Below are positions 1 to 7,551 of a stretch of 64,000 nt of DNA, piece after piece. The position numbers were made by a program, and so were the translations under genes. Position 1 is the first letter of the stretch. Every line of letters starts with the position of its first letter. The DNA comes from Planctomycetaceae bacterium (GTDB lineage: Bacteria > Planctomycetota > Planctomycetia > Pirellulales > Pirellulaceae): the NCBI GenBank assembly GCA_020638995.1, contig JACKHM010000002.1, positions 1,612,001 through 1,676,000 of the forward strand, in the 5' to 3' direction. Under the pieces are notes generated by a model. It searched no databases. It was given only the letters and a program-made list of their open reading frames with translations, and was not told the DNA's origin.

Positions 1-135
1 GCCTGCATTTTGCTTTCGGGTAGTCTCTTGTACTTAACCAAGGACCATGTTTGGGCAAGTCTCCCAGCCACTTGGTTTGCCGTAGGGTTGCTAATCGTAG
101 CGGTGGGTTTGCTGAAAAACGCCTTCGATCGATGA
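1..135 (+). CDS. C-terminal end of a membrane protein (partial)
   Basis: The first frame is open from base 1 to a TGA at 133-135 and encodes 44 residues. They include two hydrophobic stretches (around ILLSGSLLYL and FAVGLLIVAVGLL) separated by a short polar turn, and end in KNAFDR. This reads like the last one or two transmembrane helices of an integral membrane protein whose gene starts left of the window. The family cannot be named from so short a tail. The alternative reading frame that starts at 51 is Arg/Ser-rich and looks like a shadow. Confidence 0.55.
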   Translation, partial: ACILLSGSLLYLTKDHVWASLPATWFAVGLLIVAVGLLKNAFDR

Positions 136-439
136 TTGGCTACCACCTGACGTATCGACGAAGTGACAGATCTGACAGCATGCGTCGTGGTCGAGTAGAA
201 GGGCGAAGCCGGGCCAAGTTGGGAGGTCACTTGTGAAGATGCGCCTCGTTCCTCGACGGCACCCTACATGTCACACCGTTCCTGTTGTGCCGGACAACGC
301 GAAGGGATTCTGCATACGGGCATAACTGCTCGGCATAGCGAACACAAAGACGATTGCCTGGGACGTTGTATCTCGAAAGACTGAGATGGACAGCAGGCAG
401 GCGTGACCTGCTGGGTGACAAGTTGCAAGGAGCTATGCC
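136..439. other. Intergenic region, no gene seen
   Basis: About 300 bases separate the membrane-protein tail from the VWA gene. Open frames on either strand overlap the VWA gene or have shadow-like composition (Arg/His-rich). The only functional element I can point to is AAGGAG at 427-432, a ribosome binding site 7 nt before the VWA start. A promoter for the downstream genes probably lies here, but I cannot place it. Confidence 0.5.
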
Positions 440-1072
440 ATGCGAAAAGACTTGACCGATGTGACTGTTGTGCTGGATCGAAGTGGATCGATGTCGGCGT
501 GCCGGGAAGAAGCGGAAAACGGCGTGAATCATTTTGTCGAGAAGCAGACGAAGGAACCGGGCGATGCCGTGTTTTCGCTGGTTCAATTTGATACAGAATA
601 TGAATTCGTTCATCGCGGTATGCCGATCGAGGATGTGCCGACGTTTCATCTGGTGCCGCGAGGTATGACGGCGCTGTTGGATGCCGTGGGACGAGCGATC
701 AATGAAACAGGCGAGCGGCTGAGCAAGATGCCGGAGGTGGAGCGACCAGGGTTGGTTGTGTTCGTGATCGTCACGGATGGGCAGGAGAACAGCAGCCACG
801 AATTCACAAAGTCGCAGATCAAACAGATGATCGAACATCAGCAAAGTGTCTACAATTGGAAGTTCACCTTCCTGGGCGCGAATCAGAATTCCTTCGCCGA
901 AGCTGGCGGGCTAGGCATCGCTCGCGCAGCAACTTCAGATTTCTCGTCCGATAGTTGCCTGCAGGCATTCGCTGCCGCCGGTGCAAGCGTCTCGCGAATG
1001 CGCCGCGCCTCGGCGAACGACGAAACCGTGGCCTGTTACTTTACGGATGCCGAACGCGACACGATGGAGTGA
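440..1072 (+). CDS. VWA domain-containing protein
   Basis: A 210-residue soluble protein that is essentially one von Willebrand factor A domain. The metal-ion-dependent adhesion site is intact: D13-R-S15-G-S17, a Thr in RGMTALLDAV and the later Asp in IVTDGQENS. There is no signal peptide or membrane segment, so it is probably cytosolic. VWA domains of this kind bind divalent metal and mediate protein-protein contacts, often in ATPase-linked or conflict-related complexes. The start is set by AAGGAG at 427-432. The stop is 6 nt before the metallophosphoesterase ATG, so the two are almost certainly co-transcribed. The partner protein is not visible from sequence; the FHIPEP, kinase and TIR genes downstream on the same strand are candidates. 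Confidence 0.92.
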   Translation: MRKDLTDVTVVLDRSGSMSACREEAENGVNHFVEKQTKEPGDAVFSLVQFDTEYEFVHRGMPIEDVPTFHLVPRGMTALLDAVGRAINETGERLSKMPEVERPGLVVFVIVTDGQENSSHEFTKSQIKQMIEHQQSVYNWKFTFLGANQNSFAEAGGLGIARAATSDFSSDSCLQAFAAAGASVSRMRRASANDETVACYFTDAERDTME

Positions 1073-1078
1073 TCAACG

Positions 1079-1675
1079 ATGCCCAAGTTTGGTTTGCTGG
1101 CTGATGTTCATGAGTGCGTCCCGGAGTTGCAACACGCGCTCGCGTGGATGCAGTCGGAGGACGTCGATCGTTATGTGTTTTTGGGTGATCTTGTCACGAC
1201 AGGCGAAGAGCTGGAGGGTTGCGTGGAGTTGCTCAACCAAGTCGACGCAATTGGCGTTTGGGGGAATCACGATTTTGAGTTCTGTTGCGGACGACGAGAA
1301 GCGACGTCGAAGCAGATCAGCGGTTTCTTCAAGTCGCTACATCCACACATCGATCTTGGCGACGTTCTCGCTAGCCACGTGTTTCCAATTCTGAACCCGC
1401 ACGTCGAACGCGAGTTGTGGTACACGCGCCGCTTTCCCCAAGCGGCACCGGATGCAGCCGCCTGCTTCACGGAGTTGCCTCACCGCATCCTGCTGACCGG
1501 TCATCTTCACACATGGCACGCCTTACGAGATGGCGAGTTACTTGACTGGCAAGGTGAATTGCCACTCGACCTGGAACCAGAGAGCCGTTACTTGTTCTCC
1601 ATCGGCGCAATTTGCTCCCGTCGCTGTGCTATCCTGGATACGGACGCTTGGCGACTTGTTCCTTACAATTGGTAG
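1079..1675 (+). CDS. Calcineurin-like metallophosphoesterase
   Basis: A 198-residue protein with the full set of calcineurin-type metal motifs in order: D-x-H near the N-terminus (LLADVHE), GDLV around residue 35, GNHDFE around 62, a His in LASHVFP, and GHLHTWH near 140. It should be a two-metal phosphoesterase acting on a phosphomonoester or phosphodiester; the substrate cannot be told. There is no signal peptide. The gene starts 6 nt after the VWA stop, which suggests a two-gene unit. Near a TIR/SLOG/RyR cluster, a nucleotide phosphodiesterase role such as signal turnover is conceivable, but that is inference. Confidence 0.92.
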   Translation: MPKFGLLADVHECVPELQHALAWMQSEDVDRYVFLGDLVTTGEELEGCVELLNQVDAIGVWGNHDFEFCCGRREATSKQISGFFKSLHPHIDLGDVLASHVFPILNPHVERELWYTRRFPQAAPDAAACFTELPHRILLTGHLHTWHALRDGELLDWQGELPLDLEPESRYLFSIGAICSRRCAILDTDAWRLVPYNW

Positions 1676-1839
1676 CAAGACGCACCTTTCCAACTCGGGA
1701 CACATCTCGGAACTTAGAGCACCCCTCATGCACGATAACCCGCAGTGTGAACAAGGGAAAGTAGGCCCCTCACTGACATTTCGGGTTGTCGCCGATCTTG
1801 GCGCACTCGCGCGCCGGAGTACAAAGCAGGAGCACAAGC

Positions 1840-3279
1840 ATGGATATATCGAGCTTGATCGAACGCTATGTCGGGCGAATCGTGCGTGTCTCGACAGGCG
1901 GGCATAAGAGTTATGTTGGTACGCTGGCGTCTGTCTACGGCGACTGTATCCGGTTGGAGCAAACCTTGACAGTCAGCGAGTTGGAAGAGGATAGTTGGTC
2001 GCAGCGGATGTATGCTTTCGATCCGGACCTTGATGCACACTGTCGCGACGCCGAGACGGTTATCCACTTTCACGCCGTCGGTTCGGTCACCTGCCTAGAA
2101 GACATTCCGCCGCCAGCAGCTTCGGAGCGAGGGGGAGATGCGGGCGTTTGTAGTGCTAGGCGTCCGGCAATTGTGATCGCTGACCGCACGGCCGACAACA
2201 GTGACGCCGGTGAAACAGAGACCGACGAGTGTTGTGTGTCGGCGCTGGACAACACTCGCCTGTGCGTCGAATTGGGATGCGATTTGCTCGGTTTGGTCGA
2301 TTCAGCGCACGGCGGCGACTTGCTCAATCGAATCACGGAGGTCCGATCGCGAGTAGCAAGCGAGCTGGGGCTTGTTATTCCTAAGATCCGAGTGCGCGAT
2401 AATATCCAATTGCCGCGCACGAGCTACCGAATCGAACTTGCCGGATGCACCGTTGCCTCCGGCGAATTGAAGCCGTTACAACTTTTGGCGATTGATGATG
2501 AACGGCAGAAAGATGGTTCGATTGTTGATCCTGTGTTTGGTGTTCCTGCCCGATGGATCAATTGCCGTGCTCGATCCGAGTATGAACGTCGTGGAGCGAC
2601 CGTCGTTGAGCCCACCGCGGTAGTTGCAACGCATCTAACGAACGTCATCTTGCATCATGCGAAGTCGCTGCTCTCGTACGGCGCCGTCCGTGATTTGCTC
2701 GACGAACTGCGTACGACTGCGCCGCGACTCGTATCTGATTTGGTCCCAAATGTTGTGCCTGTTCCGGTCTTGCATCGAGTACTTGGCCAGTTGCTCGAAG
2801 AACGCGTGCCAATCCGTCAGTGCGGCATGATTTTGGAGTCTATCGGTCGTCATGCTGGGCAGGTGGATGCGGAGGAACTGCTTCGACTCGTACGTGTTGA
2901 TTGCAGTCACATTCTCTGTGGAGCGTATTGCGATGGTGTCGGCGTTTTGCGTGTCGTCGTCCTAGACTGCGAGGCAGAACACAAATTGGAACAAGTTTAC
3001 ACAGGTGGTGAAACGGATACTCGACAGACCGCGGCGACCATCGCGTCGGTCAAGGAGCAATGGCGCGATACTGTCGATTCGAATGGGACGCCGATTGTGG
3101 TGAAGGATGGCCGATTGCGACCCTGGCTGTGGAGAAAGCTGAATGAACGCAGCGTCACATCCATTCCAGTGCTCTGCGAGGACGAACTCGTCGCAAGTAC
3201 AGAAGTTGAATCCATTGGAAGCATTTCGCTAGAGAGCTCGCATGCCTCCGAGCGTGACGAGAGAGTACTGCCTCGGTGA
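1840..3279 (+). CDS. Soluble FHIPEP (FlhA/SctV C-terminal) domain protein
   Basis: The ATG at 1840 follows AGGAG (1828-1832) by 7 nt and is preferred to the in-frame ATG at 1786. The 479-residue product starts with about 90 residues that resemble a small beta-barrel, perhaps Sm-like (IVRVSTGGHKSYVGTL). After a low-complexity linker it matches the cytosolic half of FlhA/SctV export-gate proteins: LGLVDSAHGGDLL, LGLVIPKIRVRDNIQLP, GELKPLQLLAI, VVATHLTNVILHHA, VPIRQCGMILESIG, and the final GRLRPWLWRKL with a closing beta segment. The usual eight transmembrane helices are absent, so this cannot be a secretion gate by itself. No flagellar or type III secretion gene is in the window. In true FlhA this region forms a nonameric ring that docks chaperone-substrate complexes. 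Here it may be an oligomeric scaffold (inference). Confidence 0.87.
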   Translation: MDISSLIERYVGRIVRVSTGGHKSYVGTLASVYGDCIRLEQTLTVSELEEDSWSQRMYAFDPDLDAHCRDAETVIHFHAVGSVTCLEDIPPPAASERGGDAGVCSARRPAIVIADRTADNSDAGETETDECCVSALDNTRLCVELGCDLLGLVDSAHGGDLLNRITEVRSRVASELGLVIPKIRVRDNIQLPRTSYRIELAGCTVASGELKPLQLLAIDDERQKDGSIVDPVFGVPARWINCRARSEYERRGATVVEPTAVVATHLTNVILHHAKSLLSYGAVRDLLDELRTTAPRLVSDLVPNVVPVPVLHRVLGQLLEERVPIRQCGMILESIGRHAGQVDAEELLRLVRVDCSHILCGAYCDGVGVLRVVVLDCEAEHKLEQVYTGGETDTRQTAATIASVKEQWRDTVDSNGTPIVVKDGRLRPWLWRKLNERSVTSIPVLCEDELVASTEVESIGSISLESSHASERDERVLPR

Positions 3280-3454
3280 CGTCGGATCATGGACGACGTT
3301 AGTGCCCACCCTTTGGACTACGTATTCTCAAGAACCGCAATCCATTGCTAGATGGTGAGCGTTGCGATCAGTTTGATAGAATCTAGGGCTGGCAGTTCAT
3401 TGGGACAGCCGAATTGCGCCGAATCGTCGACGAACTTTTTGAGGCATTGCGCGT

Positions 3455-4804
3455 ATGGAATCCGAACTTGGTCGCCGTTTTCGGCAGGCATGGGACGCGG
3501 GACAGCAACCTCTGATCGAAGACTATTTGCAGCAAGTCGAAGAGGCCGACAGGAAGTCGGTGTTGGCGGAATTGATTCGTATCGAAACAGACCTCCGGCG
3601 CAAGTGCGGCGATCAAGTGCGCGAGGGCGAGTACGAAGAACGCTTTAAGGAGTTCGCCGCAGGACTCTGGGAGACCGTGGCGTTTGAACGGCCGGCGAAG
3701 CCGCCGTCGGCAGATGAACTGGGGCTGCCGGACCTCGGCAGATTTCGCCCGCTGCGAGTACTGGGTAAAGGCGCCTTCGGCACTGTATACCTCGCGTTGG
3801 ATGAGGACCTGAATCGGCAAGTCGCCGTGAAGGTGCCTCATGCTCACATTGAGGATGTCGAAGACTATTTAAAGGAACCTCGCGTCTTAGCCAGTTTGGA
3901 TCATCCGAGCATCGTACCGGTGTATGACGTCGTCCGTCCCGGCAATGGGCCCTGTCAGGTAGTCACGAAATACATTGCGGGGAAATCGCTGGAAAAACTC
4001 ATCAAGTCGCGCGAGCTGACATTCGCCAGGAGCGCGAGAATTATCTCGCAGGTCGCCGAGGCAGCTCATTACGCGCACGGCAAAGGGATCTTTCATCGCG
4101 ACATCAAGCCAGCCAACATCTTGATCGACACCAACGGGCACCCTTATCTCGTCGACTTCGGCATGGCATTAAAGCTCGAACAGCTTAGCAGCGGACCAGA
4201 AGTCGCGGGCACGCCGATGTACATGAGCCCCGAGCAAGCTCGCGGCGACTCGCGTTTGCTCGACGGACGTTCCGACATTTTCAGCTTGGGCGTCGTACTT
4301 TACGAGATGCTCACCAATCAATGCCCTTTCCAAAGCAACGACCTCGAAGAGTTACTCCGCCGGATCATCGGTCAAGAAGCGCGGCCTCCGCGCTCAATTG
4401 ATGATCGCATTCCGCGAGAACTCGAGCGGATTTGCCTAAAGGCACTCTCCAAGCATATCTCCGACCGGTACACGACGGCCCTGGACATGGCTGCTGATTT
4501 GCGAAAGTGCATGACGTACACACCGCAACCGATCGATGTCACGCAAATCAACTTACCGGACAGTCTCCGTGCCTTAACCGAACAGTTGGCAGAAAACAGC
4601 CACGACATCTGGGCTCAACAACGCATTGCCGAGAATTGGGAATACGGCGATGTGCGTAACGATACGCTCAAAACTCACCCCGATCTGGTGCCTTATGGCG
4701 GCCTTGCAGAGAACGAGAAAGAATACGACCGCCGGTCAGTAATCAGCACGCTTAAAGCGATGTTGGCGTTGGGGTACGAGATTCAAAAGCCGCAGAATGG
4801 GTGA
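3455..4804 (+). CDS. Ser/Thr protein kinase with C-terminal RyR domain
   Basis: A 449-residue protein. Residues 1-95 are a helical N-terminal extension typical of planctomycete kinases. Residues 98-350 form a complete Hanks-type kinase: glycine loop LGKGAFGTVY (103-112), VAVK with Lys126, HRDIKPANIL with Asp216 and Asn221, DFG at 234-236, and GTPMYMSPEQA in the activation segment. Residues 365-442 match the RyR (ryanodine receptor) domain: LAENSHDIWAQQRI, THPDLVPY, ENEKEYDRRS and a closing LKAMLALGYEI. No transmembrane segment is seen, unlike many bacterial Ser/Thr kinases, so it is probably cytosolic. RyR domains are proposed ligand sensors in prokaryotic nucleotide-signalling systems. Here one would control, or be read out by, a kinase. 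The start follows GAGG (3441-3444). The TIR-NTPase and SLOG genes lie downstream on the same strand. Confidence 0.93.
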   Translation: MESELGRRFRQAWDAGQQPLIEDYLQQVEEADRKSVLAELIRIETDLRRKCGDQVREGEYEERFKEFAAGLWETVAFERPAKPPSADELGLPDLGRFRPLRVLGKGAFGTVYLALDEDLNRQVAVKVPHAHIEDVEDYLKEPRVLASLDHPSIVPVYDVVRPGNGPCQVVTKYIAGKSLEKLIKSRELTFARSARIISQVAEAAHYAHGKGIFHRDIKPANILIDTNGHPYLVDFGMALKLEQLSSGPEVAGTPMYMSPEQARGDSRLLDGRSDIFSLGVVLYEMLTNQCPFQSNDLEELLRRIIGQEARPPRSIDDRIPRELERICLKALSKHISDRYTTALDMAADLRKCMTYTPQPIDVTQINLPDSLRALTEQLAENSHDIWAQQRIAENWEYGDVRNDTLKTHPDLVPYGGLAENEKEYDRRSVISTLKAMLALGYEIQKPQNG

Positions 4805-5210
4805 TGACTTCCTGCCTTCTCACCAAACGGCCCAGCTCGCCAACGGAAGCCTTCTATCTGCCGTTGCGTGCGTGAAGCACTCGAGTTGTCAAAGCGACCA
4901 GCCATAACCAACGGGCATCGAGCCATAGACCCTGCGACGACCGGCTCCGGCAGTGATTGTGTTTCAATCGCGATGAGCGACAATGAGCTGCAAGGTACAG
5001 TCGAGTCCAAGGAGGGCGCGTATGCCGACACAGCGATCGTTGACCATAGTTCGACAACCGCACCGTATCCTAGAGTTCGCGCGTACGCAGTCCTTTTGCA
5101 ATCCCTTCGAGCATAGTCGCTGCCCGCAAGTCCATTTCGGCATTGTTCACGGTTCAACACACTCTTTTGATCGAGTCAATGGTCGACAACACGAGGCGGT
5201 CTCTTGATAC
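4805..5210. other. Intergenic region, no gene supported
   Basis: About 400 bases lie between the kinase-RyR gene and the TIR-NTPase. Short open frames exist on both strands (up to about 125 codons on the - strand, running into the kinase gene), but none has a recognisable motif or a convincing ribosome binding site. The gap suggests that the TIR-NTPase has its own promoter. GAGG at 5193-5196 lies 14 nt before the GTG at 5211. Confidence 0.45.
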
Positions 5211-7493
5211 GTGTGCGAGGATAAAGTGAGTCAACAAGTTCAATGTCCGAATTGTGGTTCGACGGACGCGGTGTTCAGCGCGAAGCGGCAAGAGCACATT
5301 TGCGAAGACTGCCGCCATGCGTTTCGGGCTGAACAGTTAGTTGATCCGCTGCGGATTTTTCTCAGCTACGGACACGATGCGAACGAGGAGCTCGTCCGAC
5401 TGATCAAGGTTGGTCTGGAACAACGCGGGCATGATGTCTGGTTTGATAAGAGCGAAATCAAGTTCGGCGACAACTGGCGACGGTCCATTACCGAAGGCAT
5501 CGTTGACAGTCACCGTGTCCTATCGTTTCTCTCCAGGCATTCCACACGCGACCCGGGGGTATGCCGCGACGAAGTTGCCATTGCTCTGGGCGTGAAGGGG
5601 GGGAACATCCAGACTATTCTTGTGGAAAGCGAAACGGAAGTGCAGCCGCCGGTCAACATTGGCCACGTCCAGTGGTTAGACATGCACGACTGGAAAGAGC
5701 GGCGGGCGGCAGGTGCAGTGACGTGGGAAGCTTGGTATCAGGAGAAGCTTGCTGAAATCGTTCGCGTCGTCGAGAGCGAAGAAAGCCGGCGCTTCGCCGG
5801 CGAGATTGAAACCCTCAGCGGCCATCTGAAGCCGATCAAACCCGATGCGAGGCTCTATGATCTGCTGAACAAAGGCTTCTTCGGTCGCGACTGGCTGTTC
5901 GAGGCCGTGGAGAAGTGGCGACAGGATGAGAATTGCACTTCCCGCCTGTTCTGGATCACCGGCGACCCCGGCGTGGGCAAAAGTGCATTTGCCGCTCAAC
6001 TCACGCACTCTCGCTCCGACGCGGTCATCGCCGCCCAATTTGTCGAATGGGACAAGCCCGACCATCGCGATGCCCGACGTGTCGTTCGCAGCATCGCTTT
6101 CCAACTCGCCACTCGCCTTCCTGACTACCGCAAGCTGCTGCTCACATTGCCGGAGATCGCCGAACTTGATCGCAAAGACCCCGCCGAACTCTTCGCATAC
6201 CTACTCGCCAACCCGCTCCGCTCCGGCATTGGCGGCAGCCGCGACCGCCAGCTCATCGTCATTGATGCGTTTGACGAAGCTGGAGATGCTACTGGAGTGG
6301 GGGGCGGGCGGAACGCGCTGGTGGAGATGCTTGCGCGCCACGCCACTCGCCTGCCCAGCTGGTTCGGCCTCGTCGTCACTAGCCGCCCAGAAAGTGCTGT
6401 TCAAACGCCGCTGCAAGGGCTTAACCCGCTGGTCCTCGACACCCGCACCGAGGCCAACCGTGCCGACATCCGTGACTACCTCCGGCAGCAACTCGCGCCG
6501 CAACTCCACGCCCGCCCCGACGTCGATCGGCTCATCGAACAAATATTGGAAAGGAGTGAAGGCGTGTTCTTGTACGTCGAGCGTTTCTGTGACGATGTCC
6601 ACCGCGGGAATCTCTCGCTGGACCGGCCCGGTCAGTTTCCCCAAGGTCTCGGCGGGATATTCTTCCAATACTTCCAGCGTCAGTTCCCCGATCTGGACGA
6701 CTATCGTCAGCGCATCCGCCCTGCACTCCGTGCCATCCTCGCCGCCCGCGAACCGCTGCCCATCGAGATTCTCAAACGCCTCTTCCACTGGCAGGACGAA
6801 GAATTCCGCGACTTCACTCGCACGCTCGGCTCCCTGTTCCCGGCTACGAACGAAGCGAACGGCGAAGGCCTCAAGCCTTGTCATAAATCGCTCGCCGATT
6901 GGCTGGCGGATGAAGCAAAGGCGGGAGTGTTTTTTGTGAGCGTCGTCGAAGGGCATCGGTTATTGGCAGATCAAGGGGTTGCTGAGTTTCGTTCGTCGGA
7001 AGCGGGATTCAATCCCTACTACATAACTCACCTTCCCGAGCATCTCGCGGCTGCCCAAAAGCAGACAGAACTTGCCGAATTGATTTGTTCGCTGAAGTAT
7101 TTGCTATCACTTGCGATACACTGTGGCACTTCCTACAACAGAGGCCCAAAGATTGCGTCGTTCCTATTACCGTACGTTCAGCAGATGACGGCAGAGTGTG
7201 TGAAAGAATTCCCCAGACTGAAGAATCTTCAGGACCACCTCAATGAAATTGCTACCGCCTTAGGTCTAGATTCATGTAGTAACCCAGATATGGCTGCCAA
7301 GTGCAACACTTGCGGCTCAATGGGAATTGTTCATGGCCACATCGATCTTGGCGGGATTGATTTCTACGACAATTACTATGCGTTTTGCCCGAATTGTTTT
7401 TGGGCGTTTCACACAGAGAACATCTCGTTTTCGAATTGGTCTGAAGACGTTGTTTGGAAGTTTGATTATGAGACGAATACTTATCATCGGTGA
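5211..7493 (+). CDS. Zinc ribbon-TIR-NTPase (STAND/NACHT-like) protein
   Basis: A 760-residue protein from a GTG start; an in-frame GTG at 5226, just after GAGGA, is an equally good start. The order is a zinc ribbon (C12, C15, C31, C34), a TIR domain (about 47-185, starting RIFLSYGHDANEE and ending its core with CRDEVAIAL), then a P-loop NTPase with Walker A GDPGVGKS (251-258), Walker B LIVIDAFDEA (348-357) and a sensor-like TSRPES. A helical region containing HKSLADWLAD follows, as seen in NACHT/STAND proteins, and a second zinc ribbon near the C-terminus (C698, C701, C726, C729). Glu121 sits at the position of the catalytic Glu of NAD-cleaving TIRs. The expected role is NTP-dependent assembly after sensing, with the TIR as NADase effector or signal maker. 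No WD40 or TPR sensor tail is present, so the C-terminal zinc region may be the recognition part. Confidence 0.92.
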   Translation: MCEDKVSQQVQCPNCGSTDAVFSAKRQEHICEDCRHAFRAEQLVDPLRIFLSYGHDANEELVRLIKVGLEQRGHDVWFDKSEIKFGDNWRRSITEGIVDSHRVLSFLSRHSTRDPGVCRDEVAIALGVKGGNIQTILVESETEVQPPVNIGHVQWLDMHDWKERRAAGAVTWEAWYQEKLAEIVRVVESEESRRFAGEIETLSGHLKPIKPDARLYDLLNKGFFGRDWLFEAVEKWRQDENCTSRLFWITGDPGVGKSAFAAQLTHSRSDAVIAAQFVEWDKPDHRDARRVVRSIAFQLATRLPDYRKLLLTLPEIAELDRKDPAELFAYLLANPLRSGIGGSRDRQLIVIDAFDEAGDATGVGGGRNALVEMLARHATRLPSWFGLVVTSRPESAVQTPLQGLNPLVLDTRTEANRADIRDYLRQQLAPQLHARPDVDRLIEQILERSEGVFLYVERFCDDVHRGNLSLDRPGQFPQGLGGIFFQYFQRQFPDLDDYRQRIRPALRAILAAREPLPIEILKRLFHWQDEEFRDFTRTLGSLFPATNEANGEGLKPCHKSLADWLADEAKAGVFFVSVVEGHRLLADQGVAEFRSSEAGFNPYYITHLPEHLAAAQKQTELAELICSLKYLLSLAIHCGTSYNRGPKIASFLLPYVQQMTAECVKEFPRLKNLQDHLNEIATALGLDSCSNPDMAAKCNTCGSMGIVHGHIDLGGIDFYDNYYAFCPNCFWAFHTENISFSNWSEDVVWKFDYETNTYHR

Positions 7494-7551
7494 GGATTGT
7501 ACGGCGTCGATTAGTTCGGGCATTCCGCGTTGCCCCCACTGAGACGGAGTA

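Noticed and set aside
1786..1839. Upstream ATG giving an 18-residue longer FHIPEP protein
   Set aside because: The ATG at 1840 has AGGAG at ideal spacing, and the extra residues are not protein-like.
3352..3648. Open frame overlapping the kinase start, and a short frame reading ELRRIVDELFEALRVW before it
   Set aside because: The first is Arg/Ser-rich and out of frame with the kinase. The second has no start codon and is closed by stops; I could not support a sigma-factor or other partner gene here.
5926..6956. Long open frames on both strands inside the TIR-NTPase gene
   Set aside because: They are Ser/Arg/Pro-rich or lack motifs and overlap a gene with clear Walker and TIR motifs.
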